DNA of 64,000 nucleotides, from positions 9,154 to 73,153 of the forward strand of contig DASZBX010000119.1 of assembly GCA_035943635.1 (NCBI GenBank), given 5' to 3'. Both the position numbers and the translations under genes were made by a program. Source of the stretch: DASZBX01 sp035943635 (lineage in GTDB: Bacteria > Actinomycetota > Actinomycetes > Streptomycetales > Catenulisporaceae). Below, piece after piece: positions 9,458 through 18,632 of this stretch (position 1 is its first letter; every line of letters starts with the position of its first letter). The notes below the pieces were generated by a model. It was not told the DNA's origin and searched no databases. It saw only the letters and a program-made list of their open reading frames with translations.

Positions 9458-9477
9458 TTTGGAGTAGTAGCTCCATT
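9458..9477. promoter_or_regulatory. TetR operator candidate 1
   Basis: TTTGGAGT-AGTA-GCTCCATT, an imperfect palindrome with a 4-base centre, 32 bases upstream of the peroxiredoxin start. It shares its design and left arm with the second site 41 bases away, which fits a shared operator for a homodimeric TetR repressor. Confidence 0.7.
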
Positions 9478-9498
9478 TGCCATCCTGCCCTGCCAGGG

Positions 9499-9518
9499 TT
9501 TGGAGTGTCAACTCCAAA
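9499..9518. promoter_or_regulatory. TetR operator candidate 2
   Basis: TTTGGAGT-GTCA-ACTCCAAA, a perfect palindrome with 8-base arms, 18 bases upstream of the TetR start codon. Its centre lies 41 bases (about four helical turns) from that of site 1, so two dimers could sit on the same face of the DNA. It probably mediates autoregulation. Confidence 0.75.
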
Positions 9519-9536
9519 AATCGCTATACTCGACCC

Positions 9537-10199
9537 ATGCAGGCCCCCCAGGAGACAGACCCCGGCCGCCCCGACGCGGCCCCCGCCGCCGCGCCCGCGG
9601 CCAAGCTGACCCGCAAGGGCCAGGCCACCCGGGACCGGATCCTCGCCGCCGCGGCCGGCCTGATGCACGAGCGCGGCGTGGCCGGCACCAGCACCGAAGA
9701 CGTCCAGCTGGCCGCCGGAGTGAACCCCTCGCAGCTGTACTACTACTTCAAGGACAAACGAGCCCTGGTCGCAGCGGTGATCGCCTACCAGACCGAGTCC
9801 GTCGTCGGCTGCCAGGAGCTCAGCCGGCTCGACAGCGTGGAGGCACTGCGCGCCTGGCGGGACTTCGCCGTGCAGCTCCAGCACGACAAGCAGTTCGTCG
9901 GCGGCTGCCCGATCGGCTCGCTCGGCAGCGAACTGGCCGAGGCCGACGACCTGGCCCGCGGGCTGCTCGCGGCCGCCTTCGCCCGCTGGCAGGCCGCGAT
10001 CCGGGCCGGCCTGCGCGACATGCAGGAACGCGGCGAACTGCCCCCCGGGCCCCGGGCCGACCCGGACAAGTTGGGCCTGGCCGTCCTGGCCGCGCTGCAA
10101 GGCGGCCTGCTGCTGACCAAGGTCCGCCGGGACACCCTCGCGCTCGAAGCGGCGCTGGACACCACGCTCGACCAGATCGAGTCGCTGATAGTCCGCTGA
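9537..10199 (+). CDS. TetR/AcrR-family regulator
   Basis: A 220-residue repressor. After a Pro/Ala-rich start, the helix-turn-helix spans about residues 25-70: RDRILAAAAGLMHERGVAGTS then VNPSQLYYYFKDKRALVAAV. The C-terminal ligand domain contains QHDKQFVGGCPIGSLGSELA; the Cys in GGCPIG is conserved in the YxaF/LmrA-like C-terminal type (known subgroup feature) and could be a sensing residue. ATG 9537 follows directly on operator 2; upstream extension to 9477 would run through both operators and is rejected. Expected target: the divergent peroxiredoxin gene and itself. Confidence 0.88.
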   Translation: MQAPQETDPGRPDAAPAAAPAAKLTRKGQATRDRILAAAAGLMHERGVAGTSTEDVQLAAGVNPSQLYYYFKDKRALVAAVIAYQTESVVGCQELSRLDSVEALRAWRDFAVQLQHDKQFVGGCPIGSLGSELAEADDLARGLLAAAFARWQAAIRAGLRDMQERGELPPGPRADPDKLGLAVLAALQGGLLLTKVRRDTLALEAALDTTLDQIESLIVR

Positions 10200-10274
10200 C
10201 CACGCATCCGGCCGACAATCACATTCCGGCCGCATTTCCGGGCGGCCTCCGCAAAGTGGTCTAGGTTGACTCGC

Positions 10275-10808
10275 ATGAGACTGCGGGCACGGAGTTATCG
10301 CTATGTGGGGCCTGCGGATCTGAGGAACGCAGTGACCCCCGACGCCGAGGGCGCGCGCATCCGTTCGGCCGCGGACATCGACGAATGGCTAGAGGACCGG
10401 TCCGCGGCGGAACTGGCCGAGCCGTTCACGTTCGTCGTCGACGCCGACGGCGTCCTGCGCCTGGCCCCCCGCCGCAGCGAGCACGTCGTGTGCGCCGGCG
10501 GCGGCCGCGTCTACAGCGCGGGCGAGATGGCCTTCGAACGGACCGCCGCCGGCTGGGCCGTGACCGAGTCCAGCAACCAGTCCGCCGGCTACTGCCCCGA
10601 CACCGACACCTGGCCGGCCGTCGCCGCGTCCCTGGACCGGGCCGGGATAGGCCACCCGGACGCGTTCTCGCACGAGGTCGTCTTCCGCCGCTGCCCGAGC
10701 TGTCACGAACGCAGCATCGTGCACGAATCCGCCTTCGTCTGCGCCTTCTGCAGCGGCGAGCTGCCGGAACAGTGGAACGTGGACATCACCGGCTGGGTCG
10801 AATCCTGA
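10275..10808 (+). CDS. Conserved actinobacterial protein with C-terminal zinc ribbon
   Basis: 177 residues, soluble. The N-terminus MRLRARSYRYVGP and the block RLAPRRSEHVVCAGGGRVYSAGEM are features I recognise from unnamed Streptomyces proteins. Two CxxC pairs near the end, CPSCHERS and CAFCSGEL, would bind a zinc ion. No enzyme motif is seen. An in-frame TTG at 10266 is a less likely start than ATG 10275. The function is unknown. It lies between the TetR gene (same strand) and the large regulator (convergent, 23 bases apart). Confidence 0.75.
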   Translation: MRLRARSYRYVGPADLRNAVTPDAEGARIRSAADIDEWLEDRSAAELAEPFTFVVDADGVLRLAPRRSEHVVCAGGGRVYSAGEMAFERTAAGWAVTESSNQSAGYCPDTDTWPAVAASLDRAGIGHPDAFSHEVVFRRCPSCHERSIVHESAFVCAFCSGELPEQWNVDITGWVES

Positions 10809-10831
10809 TGCCGCAGTAGTCTTGCCGCAGC

Positions 10832-13800
10832 TCAGCGCGGCGGGGCGTACAGGCCGTACCGGGCCGCGTAACGGGCGGCGTCGACACGGCCGCGCAGGCC
10901 CAGGTTGCGGTAGATCGTGGCCAGGTGGCGTTCGATCGTGGAGACGCTCAGATGCAGCCTATCTGCGGCTTCTTTGTTGCTCAGACCGGCCGCGACCAGG
11001 GCCAATACCTCGCCCTGCCGGGGTGTGAGGCCGTCCGGCAGGGTCGCGCCGCCGGCTTCGCCGATCTCGGCCAGGGCCGCCCGGGCCTCGGACAGACGCT
11101 GCGGGTTGGCGATGCCGGCCGCGAACGCCTCGGCCTCGCGCAGCCGGATCCCGGCCTCGTCGGTGCGGCCGAGCTGGTGCAGGGCGCGGCCGAGGCCGAT
11201 CAGGGCCTGCGCCATGTCGTGGCCGTTGACCCCGACCCGGTACGCCTCCACGGCGGTGCGGTAGAACTCGACCGCGGCGGCCCACTCCCGGCGAAGTCCG
11301 GCCAGTTCGCCCTGGTTGCAGGCGAGCGTCCCGATCAGCTGGCGGTCGCCGAGCTGCGCGGCCAGTGCGGCGGCCTCGTCCAGGGAACGGGCCGCGGCCG
11401 ACAGCCGGCGGGTGCGGATCTGGGCGTCGGACAGGTTGGCCAGGCCGATCGCGACCGAACGCGGGTCGCCCAGCCGGCGTTTGGTCAGCAGCGCCTGCTC
11501 GAACAGGTCGATCGCGCGGGGCAGGTCGCCGTCGTCCAGGGCCAGCAGGGCCAGGTTGTTCGCCGCGATCGACACCCCGCGCTGGTCGCCGAGGGCCGCG
11601 CGGTGGCGCATCGCCCGTTCGAAGAACTCGCGCGCGGCGGCGGACTCGCCCAGGTAGCGGTGTGCCGAACCGAGCACCGTGGCGGCCAGGGCCGCGCGTT
11701 CGATCTCACCGTGCGACTCGAAGATCCGCAGCGCGATGGCAGCCTGCCCGGCCGCCTCGGCATAGTCCCCGCTCTCCACCGCCAGCACGCCGACCGCGCT
11801 CAGCGCCCGGCCCAGCGCGGGGGTGCGGCGCGGGCCGGTGTCGGCCAGGAAGCGGGAGACCCAGTCCCGGCCGGCCACGATCCGTCCGGTGGTCAGCCAC
11901 CACTGCCACAGCGCGGCGCTCATGTCGAGCCCGAGTTCGGTCTCGCCCTCGGCCTCGGCCCAGGCCAGGGCCGCCTGTAAGTCTCCGGAGGCGGCCGTGA
12001 GCCGGGCCACCCAGCGCACCCGCTCGGCGCTGGCCAGGCCGAGTTCGCTGCCCCGGGCCACTTCGGCGTAGTAGGCCGCGTGCCGGCGCCGGACCGCGCC
12101 GCCCGCCTCGCCGAGCTGCTCGTCCGCGTACGCGCGCAGCGTGGCCAGCATGCTGAACCGGTTGTGGTCGTCCTCCCGGTGCACGGCCAGCCACGACGAG
12201 TCGACCAGGCTGCGCACCTGGTGCACCAGCAGGTCCTCGGACGTGCCGGACACCTCGCGGGCGTCGTCCAGGCTGAACGTCCCGGCGAAGACGCTCAGCA
12301 GCTGCACGAGTTCCCGCTCGCCGGAGTCCAGCAGCTCGTAGCTCGCCTGGACGACGGCCCGCAGGGTCCGTTCGTCATGGTTGCGGTTGCCGCCCGCGCG
12401 GCTGAGCAGCGCGGCCCGGCGGCGCTGGATCTCGGCCACGGACAGCGTCCCGATCCACCCGGCGGCCAGTTCGATCGCCAGCGGCAGGCCGTCCAGCCCG
12501 CGGCACAGCTCGGCCACCGCCTCGGCCTCCGCGTCGGCCAGCACGAACCCGGGCAGCCGCTCCCGGGCCCGGGCCACGAACAGCTCCACCGCGTCCGCGC
12601 CGGCGATCCGCGCGGGCGGGTCGCCCGGTCCGGGGCAGAACAGCGGCGGCACCGGCCAGGCCATCTCCCCCGGGACGCCGAGCACCCGCTGACTGGTGAC
12701 CAGCACCCGCAGCCCCGGCGCGGCGTCCAACGCCAGGCGGACCAGCGCGGCGACCTCGGCGCGCACGTGCTCGGCACCGTCCAGCACCAGCAACTGCGGC
12801 GGATCGGCGAGCGCGCCGACGATGGTCTCGGTGACCTCCTGGCCGGGCCGGTCGCGCAGGCCGAGCGCGGCGGCCACGGCGGTCGCGACCTGCCGCGGGT
12901 CGCGCACCGAACCGAGCGGAACGAAGGTGACCGGCCCGGCGAACCCGCACCGCCGGACCGCTTCCACGGCCATCCGGGACTTGCCCGCCCCGCCGACCCC
13001 GGTCAGGCAGACCAGCCGGGAGGATTCGAGCAGGGCGAGCAGCGCGGCCAGTTCCGGTTCCCGGCCGATGAAGCCGGGCTGGGCCGGGAGGTTCGCCACG
13101 TGCGCCAGGGCGGGCAGGGACGGTCGGGGCTGCGCCGGGGCTTGTGATGAGGATGGAGATGGGGATTGGGCGCCGCCCGGCTGAGCCTGATCGCCGGGCT
13201 GGCCGCCATGCTGACTGCTGGTCTGGTTGCCATTCCGACTGCTGGCCTGGCCGCCATGTTGATTGCCGGTCCGAACGTCATTCTGACCGCCGACTCGATC
13301 GCCGGTCTGCGGCACCGATCCGTTCGGCGACATCGATGCTGACGACGAATCATCGTCCCCGCCCGCTTCGCCTGCCGGAGCTCCAGCCCTCGACACGCGA
13401 ACCGCATCTACCACCTGACCTGAACCGGAATCCAAGGCCGGGCCTCGCGAACTCGTTTCGCCGCCGACTGCGCCCGCACCCGAACTCGCTACTGCATCCG
13501 TCACCGCACCAGAACGCGCACCTACACCCGTGCCGACAGCCCGACCGTCACGATCCGCAGACCCGTCGACTCGCTCAGCCGCGCCACCGGACTCCTCGTC
13601 CTCAGCACCCGCCACCGAGCGTGCGATCGGCACCGTCACCCGGGTCGCCGTGCGCGCCGCCCGGGCCGGACCCGACCGGCCCGCTCCCGGCCGCGGCGCC
13701 GCCGGTTCGGCCTCCAGCCGGGCCAGTTCCCGCCGGGCCCGGGCCGAGGGGGCGGTCTTGCCGCCCTCCCAGCGGTTCACCGTGGCGAAGGAGACGCCGA

Positions 13801-13909
13801 GATCGCGGGCCAGCTGTTCCTGGCTCAGCCCGCGGGCCGCTCTCAGCTCGCGCAGCCGGCGGCGGAAGTCCTCGTCGGCGCGGCCACCCGGGTTCGCGTT
13901 CTCGGTCAC
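10832..13909 (-). CDS. Giant XRE-NB-ARC-TPR-LuxR transcriptional regulator
   Basis: A 1025-residue ATPase-type regulator with a DNA-binding domain at each end. Residues about 13-70 form an XRE helix-turn-helix (ARGLSQEQLARDLGVSFATV, then NRWEGGKTAPS). About 90-270 is low-complexity, Gly/Ala/Ser-rich then Asn/Gln/Gly-rich with repeated NQ-HGGQ units. An NB-ARC/AAA-like module follows, with Walker A GVGGAGKS near residue 300. The middle to C-terminal part has TPR-like helices (SIAANNLALLALDDGDLPRA, GTLACNQGELAGLRRE). The last 65 residues are a LuxR domain (LTPRQGEVLALVAAGLSNKE, then STIERHLATIYRNLGL). LAL-type regulators usually carry only the C-terminal HTH. Targets and ligand are unknown. Confidence 0.88.
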   Translation of the reverse strand: MTENANPGGRADEDFRRRLRELRAARGLSQEQLARDLGVSFATVNRWEGGKTAPSARARRELARLEAEPAAPRPGAGRSGPARAARTATRVTVPIARSVAGAEDEESGGAAERVDGSADRDGRAVGTGVGARSGAVTDAVASSGAGAVGGETSSRGPALDSGSGQVVDAVRVSRAGAPAGEAGGDDDSSSASMSPNGSVPQTGDRVGGQNDVRTGNQHGGQASSRNGNQTSSQHGGQPGDQAQPGGAQSPSPSSSQAPAQPRPSLPALAHVANLPAQPGFIGREPELAALLALLESSRLVCLTGVGGAGKSRMAVEAVRRCGFAGPVTFVPLGSVRDPRQVATAVAAALGLRDRPGQEVTETIVGALADPPQLLVLDGAEHVRAEVAALVRLALDAAPGLRVLVTSQRVLGVPGEMAWPVPPLFCPGPGDPPARIAGADAVELFVARARERLPGFVLADAEAEAVAELCRGLDGLPLAIELAAGWIGTLSVAEIQRRRAALLSRAGGNRNHDERTLRAVVQASYELLDSGERELVQLLSVFAGTFSLDDAREVSGTSEDLLVHQVRSLVDSSWLAVHREDDHNRFSMLATLRAYADEQLGEAGGAVRRRHAAYYAEVARGSELGLASAERVRWVARLTAASGDLQAALAWAEAEGETELGLDMSAALWQWWLTTGRIVAGRDWVSRFLADTGPRRTPALGRALSAVGVLAVESGDYAEAAGQAAIALRIFESHGEIERAALAATVLGSAHRYLGESAAAREFFERAMRHRAALGDQRGVSIAANNLALLALDDGDLPRAIDLFEQALLTKRRLGDPRSVAIGLANLSDAQIRTRRLSAAARSLDEAAALAAQLGDRQLIGTLACNQGELAGLRREWAAAVEFYRTAVEAYRVGVNGHDMAQALIGLGRALHQLGRTDEAGIRLREAEAFAAGIANPQRLSEARAALAEIGEAGGATLPDGLTPRQGEVLALVAAGLSNKEAADRLHLSVSTIERHLATIYRNLGLRGRVDAARYAARYGLYAPPR

Positions 13910-14197
13910 AGCAGCCCTCGATTCGGCGGATGTTATAACACTAGCGCCGGACCAGGCCCGCTTGGGTAGTCTTCAGGAATAATTACAGGTCCGCCCTGCA
14001 TGGTTTCACTAGTCCGCGGCCGTCCGGCGAAGGTCAACCCCTGCGCGGACCGGGGCGGGATCAAGCTAGCAGATCATTGAGAAGACCCCGGTTGCGGGTG
14101 TCCGCACCCTGCCTGCGCCGACCTACATCCGATGGAGTAGAGGACTCACACCTTCTGCCCGACGCGCCGCACCCCGCTTTCGTCGCACGCTGTCTAC

Positions 14198-15226
14198 ATG
14201 GACACAGCAACCCTGACCGCGCCGCCCCGCACGGGGACGGCTCCCAGCAACGCCTCCGCGATCCGGCTCACCGGAGTCACGAAACGCTACGGCGCCCTGA
14301 CCGCCGTCGACGACCTCAGTCTCGACATCCCGCGCGGACGCACCGTCGCCCTGCTCGGGCAGAACGGCGCCGGGAAGTCGACCACGGTCGGCATGCTGAT
14401 GGGCCTGATCGAGCCGGACTCCGGCACCGTCCAGGTCGGCGGCGGCGCCCCTCGCGCCGCGGTCACCGGCGGCCGGATCGCCGCGATGTTGCAGGACTGC
14501 GGCCTGATGCCGGGCGTGACCGTGGCCGAACTGGTCGAGCTCGGCCGCCGCCTCTACCCCGCGCCGCTGGCCACCGCGGCCGCGCTCGATCTGGCCGGCC
14601 TGTCCGGCCTGGCCCGGCGGCGGGTGGACCGGCTGTCCGGCGGCCAGGCCCAACGGCTCAAGTTCGCCCTGGTCGCGGTCGCGAACCCGGACACCATGCT
14701 GCTGGACGAGCCGACCCGGGCGCTGGACGTGCAGGGCCGGCGCGAGTTCTGGACCGCGATGCGCGCCTTCGCCGAGTCCGGCCGGACCATCGTGTTCGCC
14801 ACGCACTACCTGGACGAGGTCGAGCAGAACGCCGACCGGGTGGTGGTCATGGCGCACGGCCGGATCATCGCGGACGGCACCCCCGCCGAGATCCGCGCGG
14901 CGTCCGGCGGCGCCACGGTCCGCTTCCGCCTGTCCGGCCCGTCCGAGGCAACGGCCCCGTCCCCCACAACCGCCGCGGCGCCCACAACCACCACGACCGC
15001 GCTGGCCGCAACCACAGGCACAGCCTTAGCCACCCCGAATTCCTTCTCCCCCGCCCTCGCCCTCCCCGGCACGATCACCCGCGAGGGCGACCGGGTGACC
15101 ATCCGCACCGACGACCCGGACGCGACCGTGCGCGCCCTCGCCGCCAGCGACCTGCCCTGGCGGGACCTGACCGTGGCCCCGCCCAGCCTGGACGACTCCT
15201 TCCTCCACCTCACCGCCGAGAAATGA
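14198..15226 (+). CDS. ABC-2 type exporter, ATP-binding subunit
   Basis: 342 residues. Walker A GQNGAGKSTT near residue 57, signature LSGGQAQRLK near 145, Walker B MLLDEPTRAL near 168. The C-terminal extension contains a Thr/Ala-rich stretch (about residues 248-275) not needed for ATPase activity. It powers the permease encoded directly downstream, whose ATG overlaps this gene's stop. The operon continues with a histidine kinase and response regulator, the arrangement typical of self-regulated drug or peptide exporters in actinobacteria; the substrate is not known. The ATG lies at the end of a 288-base gap after the divergent giant regulator. Confidence 0.92.
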   Translation: MDTATLTAPPRTGTAPSNASAIRLTGVTKRYGALTAVDDLSLDIPRGRTVALLGQNGAGKSTTVGMLMGLIEPDSGTVQVGGGAPRAAVTGGRIAAMLQDCGLMPGVTVAELVELGRRLYPAPLATAAALDLAGLSGLARRRVDRLSGGQAQRLKFALVAVANPDTMLLDEPTRALDVQGRREFWTAMRAFAESGRTIVFATHYLDEVEQNADRVVVMAHGRIIADGTPAEIRAASGGATVRFRLSGPSEATAPSPTTAAAPTTTTTALAATTGTALATPNSFSPALALPGTITREGDRVTIRTDDPDATVRALAASDLPWRDLTVAPPSLDDSFLHLTAEK

Positions 15227-16020
15227 CCACGATGACCATGACCCGCTACTACTTCCGCCTCGAATGCCTGCGCATGCTGCGCGACCCGCGCTACCTCGCC
15301 CTGGCCGTGATCGCCCCGATCGGCTTCTACCTCCTGTTCGCGACCCTGTTCGGCGGCAAACCCGACAACAACCAGCCCGGGCAGCTGCCGGGAACGGTCG
15401 AGATCATGGTGGCGATGGCCGCGTACGGCGCGATCTGGGGCGCCCTGTCGGCCACCGGCCCGCGCATCGCGCAGGAACGCGGCAGCGGCTGGCTGGACCA
15501 ACTCCGCGCGATGCCGCTGCCGACCAGGCAGGTGCTGGCGGCGAAGCTGGCCGCGGGCATGGCGGTCGCGCTGCCCGCGCTCGTCCTGGTCTGCGCCACG
15601 GCCGCCGCCGCGAAGGACGTTCGGCTCGCCCCCTGGGAATGGGTTGCGCTGGTCGGCGCGATCTGGGCCGGCAGCCTGCCGTTCGCCCTGCTCGGCACCG
15701 CGATCGGCTACGCGGTCGGCAGCGAGACCGCCTTCCCGCTCAGTTACGCGCTCTACATGGCCATGTCCGCGATGGGTGGCCTCTGGGTGCCGCCGAGCCA
15801 GCTACCCGCCTCGTTCCGGTCCGTCGCCGACACGCTGCCCACCTACCGGCTGGCCGACCTCGGCTGGCAGATCGCCGCCGGCCACGCGCCCACGCTCGCC
15901 GACGCGGCCGTCCTGGCCGGCTGGTCGCTCGCCCTCGGCCTGCTCACCGCCCTGGCCTACCGCCGACCGCGACTCCTCACCCGCACCCGCGCTCCCCGGA
16001 CCCGCGCAGAGGCCGCGTGA
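15223..16020 (+). CDS. ABC-2 type exporter, membrane subunit
   Basis: 265 residues with about six hydrophobic helices, starting MTTMTMTRYYFRLECLRMLR followed by the first helix LALAVIAPIGFYLLFATLFG. The late motif MAMSAMGGLWVPPSQLP resembles the conserved region of DrrB/ABC-2 permeases. Its ATG overlaps the ATPase stop (ATGA), so the two are translationally coupled. It is the pore of the exporter; the substrate is unknown. Confidence 0.9.
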   Translation: MTTMTMTRYYFRLECLRMLRDPRYLALAVIAPIGFYLLFATLFGGKPDNNQPGQLPGTVEIMVAMAAYGAIWGALSATGPRIAQERGSGWLDQLRAMPLPTRQVLAAKLAAGMAVALPALVLVCATAAAAKDVRLAPWEWVALVGAIWAGSLPFALLGTAIGYAVGSETAFPLSYALYMAMSAMGGLWVPPSQLPASFRSVADTLPTYRLADLGWQIAAGHAPTLADAAVLAGWSLALGLLTALAYRRPRLLTRTRAPRTRAEAA

Positions 16021-16045
16021 CCAGGCGACCGCGTACGCTTCGACC

Positions 16046-17188
16046 GTGAGCCGACACCCGCAGCTGCGCGCCGAGCCGGCCCTGACCGGCTCGGTCGCGC
16101 TGTTCGCGGCAGCCGGCGTCTGGACCGAACTGCACTACGCGACCACGCCGCAGCCCCCGGCCTACGGCGCGTATCTGCTCACAGCCGCAGCCGCCGCGGT
16201 CCTCCTGCTGCGCCGCGACCGGCCGGTCCTGGCCGCGGCCGGCTGCCTGCTGTGCTGCCTCGGCTACCGGATGTCCGGCTACGCGGGCTTCTCCCCGGGA
16301 GTCCTGATCTTCCTCGCCTGCTACGCCCTCGGCGCGTACCGCCGATCGGTCTACGGATTCTCCGCAGCCCTCGCCGCCTGGATCATCCCCGCGCTCCCGC
16401 CGCACGGACTGCCGTTCTTCGACTTCTCCATCTCCATGCCGCCGATCGGCATGGCCGCCACCGCGGCGATCGGCGCCGCGGCCCGCCGCCGCCGGATCGA
16501 GCACGAGGCCCAGCTGCGCCAGTCCGCCGCGACCGCAGAAGCCCAGCTCGGCCGCCGCCTGGCCGAGGAACGGCTCCAGATCGCGCGCGAACTGCACGAC
16601 GTCCTGGCCCACACGATCTCGGTCGTCGCCGTCCAAAGCAGCGTCGCCCTGGACGTCCTGGACGACAGCCCGGACCAGGCCCGCGAGGCGATGCAGGCCG
16701 TCCGCGCGGCAGCCAGGCAGGCGATGCCGGAACTACGCGCCGCCCTCGACCTGCTGCGCGGCAGCGGCGCCCCCGACCTGCGCCCGCAACCGGATCTGAG
16801 CCGGCTTCCCGACCTGGTCGCCCGATTCGGCGACAGCGGCCTGACCGTCGACCTCACCATCGCCCCGGACGCCGCCGACACCTCGCCGGTCGTCCAACTG
16901 ACCGCTTTCCGCATCGCGCAGGAATCCCTGACGAACGTCCTCCGTCACTCGTCAACTACTTCGGTCACCGCTACGATCACAGTCGACCCAACCACGCTCG
17001 TCGTCGAGATCACCGACCCCGGCGGCCCGACCGACCCGACCCGCCCACCGGATCCCACGACCACTCCCGGCTTCGGCCTCACCGGCATGCGCGAACGAGC
17101 CGAAGCGCTAGGCGGCGAGCTGCACGCGGCCCCCACGCCCGAGGGCGGCTTCCGCGTCCTCGCCCGACTCCCCCGGGAGACGCCGTGA
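16046..17188 (+). CDS. Membrane sensor histidine kinase (NarL/DesK type)
   Basis: 380 residues. About four to five membrane helices occupy residues 10-145, then a HisKA_3 dimerisation helix with the phosphorylated His near residue 183 in IARELHDVLAHTISVVAVQ, and a degenerate-to-normal HATPase with FRIAQESLTNVLRHS (N box) and GFGLTGMRERAEALGG (G box). There is no large outside sensor domain, so it may sense membrane state or the transporter. GTG 16046 begins 25 bases after the permease. It should phosphorylate the overlapping response regulator. Confidence 0.9.
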   Translation: MSRHPQLRAEPALTGSVALFAAAGVWTELHYATTPQPPAYGAYLLTAAAAAVLLLRRDRPVLAAAGCLLCCLGYRMSGYAGFSPGVLIFLACYALGAYRRSVYGFSAALAAWIIPALPPHGLPFFDFSISMPPIGMAATAAIGAAARRRRIEHEAQLRQSAATAEAQLGRRLAEERLQIARELHDVLAHTISVVAVQSSVALDVLDDSPDQAREAMQAVRAAARQAMPELRAALDLLRGSGAPDLRPQPDLSRLPDLVARFGDSGLTVDLTIAPDAADTSPVVQLTAFRIAQESLTNVLRHSSTTSVTATITVDPTTLVVEITDPGGPTDPTRPPDPTTTPGFGLTGMRERAEALGGELHAAPTPEGGFRVLARLPRETP

Positions 17189-17844
17189 CCCAGACCCGCA
17201 TCAGAGTCCTGCTTGCCGACGACCAGGCCCTCGTCCGCGCGGGTTTCCACGCCCTGCTCTCCCGGGCCGAGGACATCGAGGTGGTCGGCGAGGCCGCGGA
17301 CGGCATCGAGGCGGTCGAGGCGGCCCGGCGGACCCGGCCGGACGTCGTGCTGATGGACGTGCGGATGCCGCGCCTGGACGGCATCGCCGCCACCGCCCGG
17401 ATGTGCGCCGATCCACTGCTCGCCTCCACCCGCATCATCGTCGTGACCACGTTCGAACTCGACGAGTACATCCACAGCGCCCTGCGCGCCGGCGCCAGCG
17501 GCTTCCTGCTCAAGGACCTGGAGGCCGACGACCTGCGCCGCGCGGTGCGGGTGGTGGCCGGCGGCGAGGCGCTGCTCGCGCCGAGCGTCACCCGGCGGCT
17601 GATCTCCGAGTTCACCCGCCGGAGCACCTCGCCGGAGCAGGCGGTTCGGCTCGCCCTGCTGACCGACCGCGAACGCGAGGTGCTCGCGCTGGTCGGTACG
17701 GGCCTGGCCAACGACGAGATCGCCGACCGCCTGCAGATAAGCCCGGCCACCGCCAAGACCCACGTGTCGCACGCGATGACCAAGCTCTCCGCGCGCGACC
17801 GGGCCCAACTGGTCGTCTTCGCCTACGACTCAGGGCTGGTCTAG
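17185..17844 (+). CDS. NarL/LuxR-family response regulator
   Basis: 219 residues. The receiver domain has DDQALVRAGFHALL, the phospho-acceptor Asp near residue 57 in VLMDVRMPRLDG, and the K in FLLKDLEADDL. The C-terminal LuxR helix-turn-helix is LTDREREVLALVGTGLANDE followed by SPATAKTHVSHAMTKL. The GTG overlaps the kinase stop (GTGA). It probably controls the ABC exporter operon. The gene ends convergently 33 bases from the secreted protein of the peptide cluster. Confidence 0.92.
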   Translation: MTQTRIRVLLADDQALVRAGFHALLSRAEDIEVVGEAADGIEAVEAARRTRPDVVLMDVRMPRLDGIAATARMCADPLLASTRIIVVTTFELDEYIHSALRAGASGFLLKDLEADDLRRAVRVVAGGEALLAPSVTRRLISEFTRRSTSPEQAVRLALLTDREREVLALVGTGLANDEIADRLQISPATAKTHVSHAMTKLSARDRAQLVVFAYDSGLV

Positions 17845-17877
17845 CCCGGGCCCGGGGCTCCTCCCCGCCCCCGGACC

Positions 17878-18585
17878 TCAGTTCTGCTGGTACGTCCGGT
17901 GCATCGCCACGTTCGGCACCAGCTTCGTCAGGCCGTTGACCGCGGGCTGGACCGGCGCCGAGGCCACCGCGGCCTTGAGGATCGCGTTGACCTGCGCGGC
18001 CAGCGCGTCGGCCTGCTGCTGGACCGTGGCGATCGGCGCCGTGGACGTGCTCAGTGCGTCCAGCTGCCGGTGCACCGCCGCGAGCCGGCTCTCCTCGGCC
18101 GCGGTCAGGGTGAACGGACCGGGCGTGGACACCACGAACTGGTACGCGCCGGCAATGCTCTGGCAGCCGGGGCAGTGCGTGTTCTGCGCGCTGCTCTGGT
18201 TGTCCGCGTTCAGGTGGATGTTCGTCCCGGCCATGGTCACGATCTCGAAGGACAGCGCGACCGACCGGCACGGCTTGGCCGCGGTGCAGCCGGCGGACTG
18301 GGCCGTGGCCCGGTTGTCCGCGGTCACCGCGAACGCGGGGCCGAACTGGCTGATCGTGAACGAGTCCTCGAACCGGTTCTGGTGGCCCGGGTTGGCCAGC
18401 GCGTGCGCGGTGTCGTCGGCCACCCCGATCCCGGGGACCGGGCTGATCGAGATGCTGACCGCCTGCGCGCCGCCGGCGATCGCGCCGAGCGTGGCCAGGC
18501 TGGCCGTGGTCAGCAGGCCCAGGCGCAGCGCGCGCCGTCCGCGCGGGGACTTGGGCCGGGGCTTGCGGTGTTCGTTCAGTTCCAT
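17878..18585 (-). CDS. Secreted Cys-containing protein of the peptide cluster
   Basis: 235 residues. A basic N-terminus (KPRPKSPRGRRALRLGLL) leads into a hydrophobic signal segment ending near AGGAQA. The mature part holds two related blocks: FTISQFGPAFAVTADNRATA before CTAAKPC, and IVTMAGTNIHLNADNQSSAQ before CPGC, each with a Cys pair and an N-x-(A/S)-x-A motif. The C-terminus is helical. I recall similar secreted proteins next to M50 proteases in other actinobacteria but know no function. It starts 47 bases after the protease with AGGAGA upstream of the ATG, so the two are co-transcribed. It might be a partner or scaffold for the small peptides (inference). Confidence 0.75.
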   Translation of the reverse strand: MELNEHRKPRPKSPRGRRALRLGLLTTASLATLGAIAGGAQAVSISISPVPGIGVADDTAHALANPGHQNRFEDSFTISQFGPAFAVTADNRATAQSAGCTAAKPCRSVALSFEIVTMAGTNIHLNADNQSSAQNTHCPGCQSIAGAYQFVVSTPGPFTLTAAEESRLAAVHRQLDALSTSTAPIATVQQQADALAAQVNAILKAAVASAPVQPAVNGLTKLVPNVAMHRTYQQN

Positions 18586-18632
18586 GGTCGGTGCTCTCCT
18601 GGTCTCGGTGGGTGGGCGGAAATCCGGGCCGT

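Noticed and set aside
8860..10235. Peroxiredoxin frame extended to 10235 (491 aa)
   Set aside because: The extension lies antisense to the TetR gene and across both operators; the ATG at 9425 has a good ribosome site and begins the family homology.
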